A DNA stretch of 64,000 bases from an uncultured Clostridia bacterium (lineage in GTDB: Bacteria; Bacillota; Clostridia; Christensenellales; Aristaeellaceae). Both the position numbers and the translations under genes were made by a program. The notes below the pieces were generated by a model that saw nothing but the letters and a program-made list of their open reading frames with translations, was not told the DNA's origin and did no database searches. How positions within the stretch are numbered: the first letter of the stretch is position 1; each line of letters opens with the position of its first letter. Location: the NCBI GenBank assembly GCA_934647165.1, contig CAKUFA010000007.1, positions 1 to 64,000 on the forward strand, given 5' to 3'. Below, one piece after another: positions 59,955-64,000 of this stretch.

Positions 59955-60905
59955 ATGGTCTATATCGGCATTGACGTTGGCGGAACAGGCATTCAGGTCG
60001 GCGTGGTAGACAAAGGCGGCAACATTTTATCCCGTGCCAGCATCTCCACTGTGCATACGGACACGCCGGAAAAGCAGATTCTTGATATGGCGCACTGTGC
60101 ACTGGAAGCGCTGCAAAACGGAGGCTTCTGCGCAGACGACGTAAAGTGTGTGGGTGTTGGCGTGCCCGGCATTGCCAACAACACGACAGGCGAGGTTATT
60201 TTCTGCACCAATCTCGGATGGAAGCATATTCCCTTCCGGAGCATTTTCCAGCGCGTGTTGAACAAGCCCGTGCTCATTGACAACGACGCTACGGTTGCCG
60301 GGCTCGCCGAAAGCGTGGCCGGCGTGTCCGCAGGAACAGATTCCAGTGTGTTCATCACGCTTGGCACAGGCGTTGGCGGCGGCATTGTCTTCCACGGCAA
60401 AGTGTGGAATGGTTTCCACGGCACAGGCAGCGAAATTGGCCACATGATTGTGGAGATGGGCGGCGAACCCTGCACCTGCGGCAACCGCGGATGCCTGGAA
60501 CGCTACTGCTCCGCTACCGCCATCATCCGTATGGCAAAGGAAATGCTGTCCCAACATCCGGACAGCGCTGTGGCCGCAGCCTGCGGCGGCGATCCGGACA
60601 AGCTGAACGCCCGCATGGTGATTGACGCTGCACGCACAGGCGATGTGATTGGCACAAGCGTGTTCCAGCGCTATGTTTCGTATCTTGCGCAAGCCATTGC
60701 CAACATCTGCAATTTCCTTGACCCAGAGGTGATTGTGCTGGGCGGCGGTGTGAGCAAAGCCGGTGACTTTTTGCTGGACGCGGTGCGCAAAGAAGTTCCG
60801 CGCTACTGCCTGTTCAAGGATCTTTCTTATTCGTCCATCGAGCTTGCCAAACTCGGCGCTGATGCAGGCATTATCGGCGCGGCCATGCTGGGGCTTGAAA
60901 AATAA
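59955..60905 (+). CDS. ROK-family sugar kinase, probably glucokinase
   Basis: 316 residues. An N-terminal phosphate site (IGIDVGGTGIQVGVV), the catalytic Asp in NDATVAG, the LGTGVGGGIV motif and the ROK zinc site (CTCGNRGCLERYCS). It should phosphorylate glucose or a related hexose freed by the GH3 enzyme. ATG at 59955 gives the canonical N-terminus; the ribosome site is weak (GAAAGCGAG). The frame is open to 59871. A bidirectional terminator follows. Confidence 0.9.
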   Translation: MVYIGIDVGGTGIQVGVVDKGGNILSRASISTVHTDTPEKQILDMAHCALEALQNGGFCADDVKCVGVGVPGIANNTTGEVIFCTNLGWKHIPFRSIFQRVLNKPVLIDNDATVAGLAESVAGVSAGTDSSVFITLGTGVGGGIVFHGKVWNGFHGTGSEIGHMIVEMGGEPCTCGNRGCLERYCSATAIIRMAKEMLSQHPDSAVAAACGGDPDKLNARMVIDAARTGDVIGTSVFQRYVSYLAQAIANICNFLDPEVIVLGGGVSKAGDFLLDAVRKEVPRYCLFKDLSYSSIELAKLGADAGIIGAAMLGLEK

Positions 60906-60929
60906 GCTGCTTTTCCCAATAAAATCTAC

Positions 60930-60975
60930 ACAAAAGGGGCGCTTCCATGCAGAAGAATGGAAGCGCCCTTTTTGT
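60930..60975. terminator. Bidirectional terminator
   Basis: 19-bp stem (60930-60948 with 60957-60975, one G-U pair), 8-base loop, with A and T runs in the stem base. It ends both the ROK gene and the convergent permease gene. Confidence 0.9.
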
Positions 60976-60989
60976 GTCCTGAGGTTTGA

Positions 60990-61841
60990 TTAACCCTTGA
61001 TACCAGTGGAAGCAATACCATCCACCAGCGATTTTTGAAACACCAGAAAGATGATTGTTGCAGGCACAATGGAGAGGGTGGACATCGCCAGCGTAGAGCC
61101 GATATCCGAGCCGGAGGAAGGATCGTTGAACAGCTGAAGTGCCAGAGAAACCGGACGCATATTTGCGCGGTTCACATACAGCAGGGCGGAAAGGTAATCA
61201 TCCCAACGCCAGATGAAAGAGAAGATAGCCGATGTGACCAGTGCGGGCACAATCAATGGCAGAATGATGCGGAAAAAGATGCCATAATACGAGCATCCGT
61301 CAATTTTTGCCGCTTCATCCAGCGACTTGGGAATGCCGCCGATGAAGTTCATGATCAGATACACGAAGAAACCCTGAATGGCAAAGAAATAGGGCAGAAT
61401 CATGGGGTAATACGTGCCGACCCAGTTCAAATGCCGGTACCACATGAACTGCGGAATCATCAGAATCTGTGCAGGCAGCATCATGGTGGACAGCACAAGC
61501 ACAAACAGCAATCCGCGCGCCTTGAACCGTAACCGTTTGAGGGCAAACGCCACAAACGATGAGGAGAGCAGTGTACCAAAGGTAGACGTAAGCGCAATGA
61601 AGAACGAATTGGCAAAGAAGGTACCGAAGGTATACCCCATAAATCCCTTCCAGCCGCGGACATAGTTATCCAGCGTCCACGTGGATGGAATGAGGTTTGC
61701 GGCAGTCGGCAGCACCATATCCGTCGGCTTAAAGGAGGACAGCACCATCCACAGCAGCGGATAGATCATCACAATGGCGCCCAGTGTAACCAGCACATGA
61801 TAGATGCACTCTTTCCAACGACTTTTTCCAACCATTGTCAT
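60990..61841 (-). CDS. CUT1 sugar ABC transporter permease, MalG type (second system)
   Basis: 283 residues, six membrane segments, EAA loop DEAAKIDGCSYYGIFFRIILP. It is the partner of the permease encoded 12 bases upstream. The start is ATG 61841 with GGGGG only 3 bases away, or more likely ATG 61835 at 9 bases. No ATPase is encoded nearby, so a shared MsmK-type ATPase is expected. The neighbouring GH3 and ROK genes suggest an oligosaccharide substrate. Confidence 0.92.
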   Translation of the reverse strand: MTMVGKSRWKECIYHVLVTLGAIVMIYPLLWMVLSSFKPTDMVLPTAANLIPSTWTLDNYVRGWKGFMGYTFGTFFANSFFIALTSTFGTLLSSSFVAFALKRLRFKARGLLFVLVLSTMMLPAQILMIPQFMWYRHLNWVGTYYPMILPYFFAIQGFFVYLIMNFIGGIPKSLDEAAKIDGCSYYGIFFRIILPLIVPALVTSAIFSFIWRWDDYLSALLYVNRANMRPVSLALQLFNDPSSGSDIGSTLAMSTLSIVPATIIFLVFQKSLVDGIASTGIKG

Positions 61842-61853
61842 TTTCCCCCTTTC

Positions 61854-62780
61854 TCAATCCTCATAGACCCACTTGTTGCGGCTCCAGAACAGCAATGCCG
61901 TCACCACAGACACCAGCACCAGCATAATCCACGCAAGCGCGGAGGCATAACCCATCTGACTCTTGCCGACAGCAGGGAATGCCTTGTTGTACTGATACAC
62001 GGTATAAAACAGCGTGGACTTGCGCGGATCGCCGTTGGTGATCAATTTGCACTGCGTGAAGGCAAGGAATGAATTGATCGTCTGTTGCACGAGATTAAAG
62101 AAAATGGTTGGCGTAAGCAGCGGCAAAGTTACTTTCCAAAACTGCTGGCGGCCGTTCGCACCATCCACATGGGCTGCTTCATACAGTTCACGCGAAATCT
62201 GCTTGAGCGCAGAGAGAAAAATCAACATGGATGAGCCAAACTGCCACACCGTGAGAATAATCAATACCCAGATTGCCGGGCCTTCTCCGAACCAGTTGAA
62301 GCCCGCAATGCCGGGAAAAATGTTGCTGAACATAGCATTGATGGTGCCGTTGGTTTCAAACAGGCGGCGCCACAAAATGGCCACTGCCACCGAACCGCCG
62401 ATGATGGACGGCAGATAATACGTGGCGCGATACAGCGGCACGGCTTTGCTTTCATGGTTCAGGATCAGGGCGACAATCAAGGCGAAAATCACCTTGAGCG
62501 GCGTACCGATCAGGGCATAATAGCAAGTGACGGTCAACGCCTTCGTGAAGGTGGAATCTTTGGTGAAAATTTTCACGTAGTTTTCCATCCCGACCCATAC
62601 AGGCGCGTTCTGAATATCGTACTTGCAGAAAGAGTAATAGAGCGACAACACCATGGGAATAACCAGGAACATCAGAAAACCGATGATAAACGGCAGGCTG
62701 AAAATGTAGCCTGCGGTGCTCTCCTTGTTGATCCAGGAAACGAATCCTCTTTTCTTAGCGGGGCGCGATGCGGCAATCAT
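61854..62780 (-). CDS. CUT1 sugar ABC transporter permease, MalF type (second system)
   Basis: 308 residues, six membrane segments after a basic N-terminus, EAA loop LYEAAHVDGANGRQQFWKVTLP. GGAGG precedes ATG 62780. It lies after the binding-protein gene, with a GC hairpin in between, and before the MalG-type gene. Confidence 0.93.
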   Translation of the reverse strand: MIAASRPAKKRGFVSWINKESTAGYIFSLPFIIGFLMFLVIPMVLSLYYSFCKYDIQNAPVWVGMENYVKIFTKDSTFTKALTVTCYYALIGTPLKVIFALIVALILNHESKAVPLYRATYYLPSIIGGSVAVAILWRRLFETNGTINAMFSNIFPGIAGFNWFGEGPAIWVLIILTVWQFGSSMLIFLSALKQISRELYEAAHVDGANGRQQFWKVTLPLLTPTIFFNLVQQTINSFLAFTQCKLITNGDPRKSTLFYTVYQYNKAFPAVGKSQMGYASALAWIMLVLVSVVTALLFWSRNKWVYED

Positions 62781-62868
62781 AACACAGTGCCTCCTTCATT
62801 CGTTTTTTTCATTGAGATCACCGGACGCGAGGCGGCTGGCCGTGTATCCGCCCCAAGGGAAAACCAAA

Positions 62869-62892
62869 GAGGGGGGCATGTACGCCCCCCTC
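62869..62892 (-). other. Intercistronic hairpin between binding-protein and permease genes
   Basis: Perfect 9-bp stem GAGGGGGGC/GCCCCCCTC with 6-base loop, followed on the minus strand by TTTGGTTTTCC. It is a weak terminator or an mRNA 3' stabiliser, giving more binding protein than permease. Confidence 0.7.
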
Positions 62893-62951
62893 CAATGGTT
62901 GTTCCCCTTGTCAATCGTCGGGGACGGCAGAGCGCCGATGCAGCCGTGAAA

Positions 62952-64000
62952 TCAGTAGTTGGAAGCGATTTCAGCAGTCAGTTCCACCAGCGTCTTGGCG
63001 GCTTCCTCAGCCGTCATGGAGGTGCCCTTCAACAGGCATTCCTCGGACATCGTCTGGATAGCTTCCGTCTGCACGGTGCCGGCAAAGCTGGGCAGCGGCG
63101 GGAAGATGGGGCTGGAATTATCCGCCACAAAGGCCAGATAATCCACAACCATGCCATAGGTCGCGTCCACCTTGGTCACCGCGTCGGCAATCGCGACAGC
63201 CACATCGCCATTGGCGGGCACACCACGTTCGGCACGCAGAACCTTGTTGCCCTCCACATCGTTGATGAGGAAGTTCAGGATTGCCACGGCAAGGTCAGGG
63301 TTCTTGGTGTCGGTGGTCACGGCGAAGAAGGAGCTGGGCTTGACGTAGTTGGACTTCACCGGATCCAGGGACGGCCAGCTGGTGATGCCCAGCTCAATGC
63401 CATCGGCATTCGCAGCAGCCTGGAAAGCGGCAATCTGATTCGAGAATGCGAGCGCGCACCACGTGCGGACGTCATCAGAAGCGCCATAGACCAGCGGATG
63501 CTGCGCCAAGTCGGCGGTATTTACACCGGCAAGCTTATCCGTGTCAAACATCCAGCCTTCGGCAACGCCATCCAGCAGGCGCTTGTAATAGCCGGTCATT
63601 TCCTCAGCGGTGGGGGCAAGACCCTCTTCGCTCCACAGCGCGGTGTAACCCAGGCTGCGGGCATAGTAGGTCAGGGGGTTTTCGGAGTTGCCTTCGCCGT
63701 AGATCACGCCTACGCCTGTTTCGGCATAGATCTTCTTGGACAGTTCGACAAACTGATCCCACGTGATGTTGTTGGGCACGGTGATACCCAGCTTATCCGT
63801 CAGGGTCTTGTTATACAGCATGGCCGGAGCATTCACGCCCGCGCAAACGGCATAGATGCCGTCGCCCACCTTACCGGTGTCAATGATGTTCTGCGGAACC
63901 TTGGACAGATCCAGCGCGCCGCTCTCAATATAGGGCGTCAGGTCAAGCAGATCGCCTGCTTCCACCCACTGCTCCAGATAGGCGTAATCCTGCTGCATCA
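62952..64000 (-). CDS. Extracellular sugar-binding protein (5' end outside the window)
   Basis: The last 349 codons are present. The N-terminus with its expected lipoprotein signal lies beyond 64000, and the Met near 63998 is internal. Family 1 binding-protein features: YLEQWVEAGDLLDLTPYI, DGIYAVCAGVNAPAMLYNKTL, NFLINDVEGNKVLRAERGVPAN. It should deliver a carbohydrate to the two permeases downstream. Unlike the first system's protein, the C-terminal part has the normal length. Confidence 0.9.
   Translation of the reverse strand, partial: MQQDYAYLEQWVEAGDLLDLTPYIESGALDLSKVPQNIIDTGKVGDGIYAVCAGVNAPAMLYNKTLTDKLGITVPNNITWDQFVELSKKIYAETGVGVIYGEGNSENPLTYYARSLGYTALWSEEGLAPTAEEMTGYYKRLLDGVAEGWMFDTDKLAGVNTADLAQHPLVYGASDDVRTWCALAFSNQIAAFQAAANADGIELGITSWPSLDPVKSNYVKPSSFFAVTTDTKNPDLAVAILNFLINDVEGNKVLRAERGVPANGDVAVAIADAVTKVDATYGMVVDYLAFVADNSSPIFPPLPSFAGTVQTEAIQTMSEECLLKGTSMTAEEAAKTLVELTAEIASNY

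Noticed and set aside
1..64000. tRNA genes, rRNA, CRISPR arrays, insertion sequences or prophage
   Set aside because: I looked for GTTCGA-type T-loops, regularly spaced repeats, transposase or integrase motifs and terminal inverted repeats and found none that hold.

Overview
The window comes from a Gram-positive, spore-forming Clostridia-type bacterium. The evidence is Spo0A, HPr kinase/phosphorylase, RsfS, a NadD-YqeK fusion, a CHC2-type DnaG linked to RpoD, strong AGGAGG ribosome sites, TTGACA/TATAAT promoters and many intrinsic terminators. GC content is clearly above 50% by eye. Gene content (several CUT1 sugar ABC systems, a VanW wall protein, an Mrp/Mbh-type antiporter, GH3) fits an uncultured gut lineage near Christensenellales; that placement is inference. 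I see no tRNA, rRNA, CRISPR array, phage or insertion sequence, so this looks like ordinary chromosome.

Layout. 1-190: a small RNA candidate. 188-8168 (minus): an operon of a small membrane protein, a very large solute-binding protein, two CUT1 permeases, a MacA-like adaptor and a MacB-like permease without an ATPase. 8318-8697: two small ORFs. 8862-17658 (minus): a membrane protein with a Q/Y-rich tail, tilS, hpt, ftsH, a PHP phosphoesterase and a VanW protein with a second low-complexity tail, preceded by a structured leader. 17758-19340 (minus): nadD-yqeK and rsfS. 19478-20839 (plus): an unknown membrane protein and tadA. 20963-30673 (plus): a ten-gene Mrp/Mbh-like cation/proton antiporter operon. 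30798-32998 (minus): trmK, nif3-like, zinc-ribbon coiled-coil protein. 33116-38394 (minus): dgt, dnaG and two rpoD paralogues in tandem. 38601-47458 (minus): an oxidoreductase, dnaE with a HAD phosphatase, two glycosyltransferases and an exported protein. 47585-48708 (plus): spo0A. 48750-51558: an AraC regulator divergent from a sugar isomerase/dehydrogenase pair. 51589-53478: an exported FMN/FAD reductase. 53525-53802 (minus): an unassigned non-coding RNA gene. 53838-55781 (minus): a zinc-ribbon membrane protein and a TPM protein. 55862-57958: GH3 glycosidase. 58087-60905: HAD, hprK and a ROK kinase. 60930-64000 (minus): a second CUT1 ABC system, cut by the window edge.

How it fits together. 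The right-hand third is sugar handling: an oligosaccharide importer, GH3 hydrolysis, ROK phosphorylation and HprK as the catabolite-control sensor. The centre is ion/energy homeostasis (Mrp) and replication/transcription core. The most unusual items are the antiporter operon with four NuoL/M/N-type subunits and a fused MbhE-MrpB, the two membrane proteins with prion-like cytosolic tails around ftsH, the importer operon that carries exporter parts, three candidate non-coding RNAs, and Spo0A boxes at spo0A, at the nadD divergent promoter and in the structured leader.
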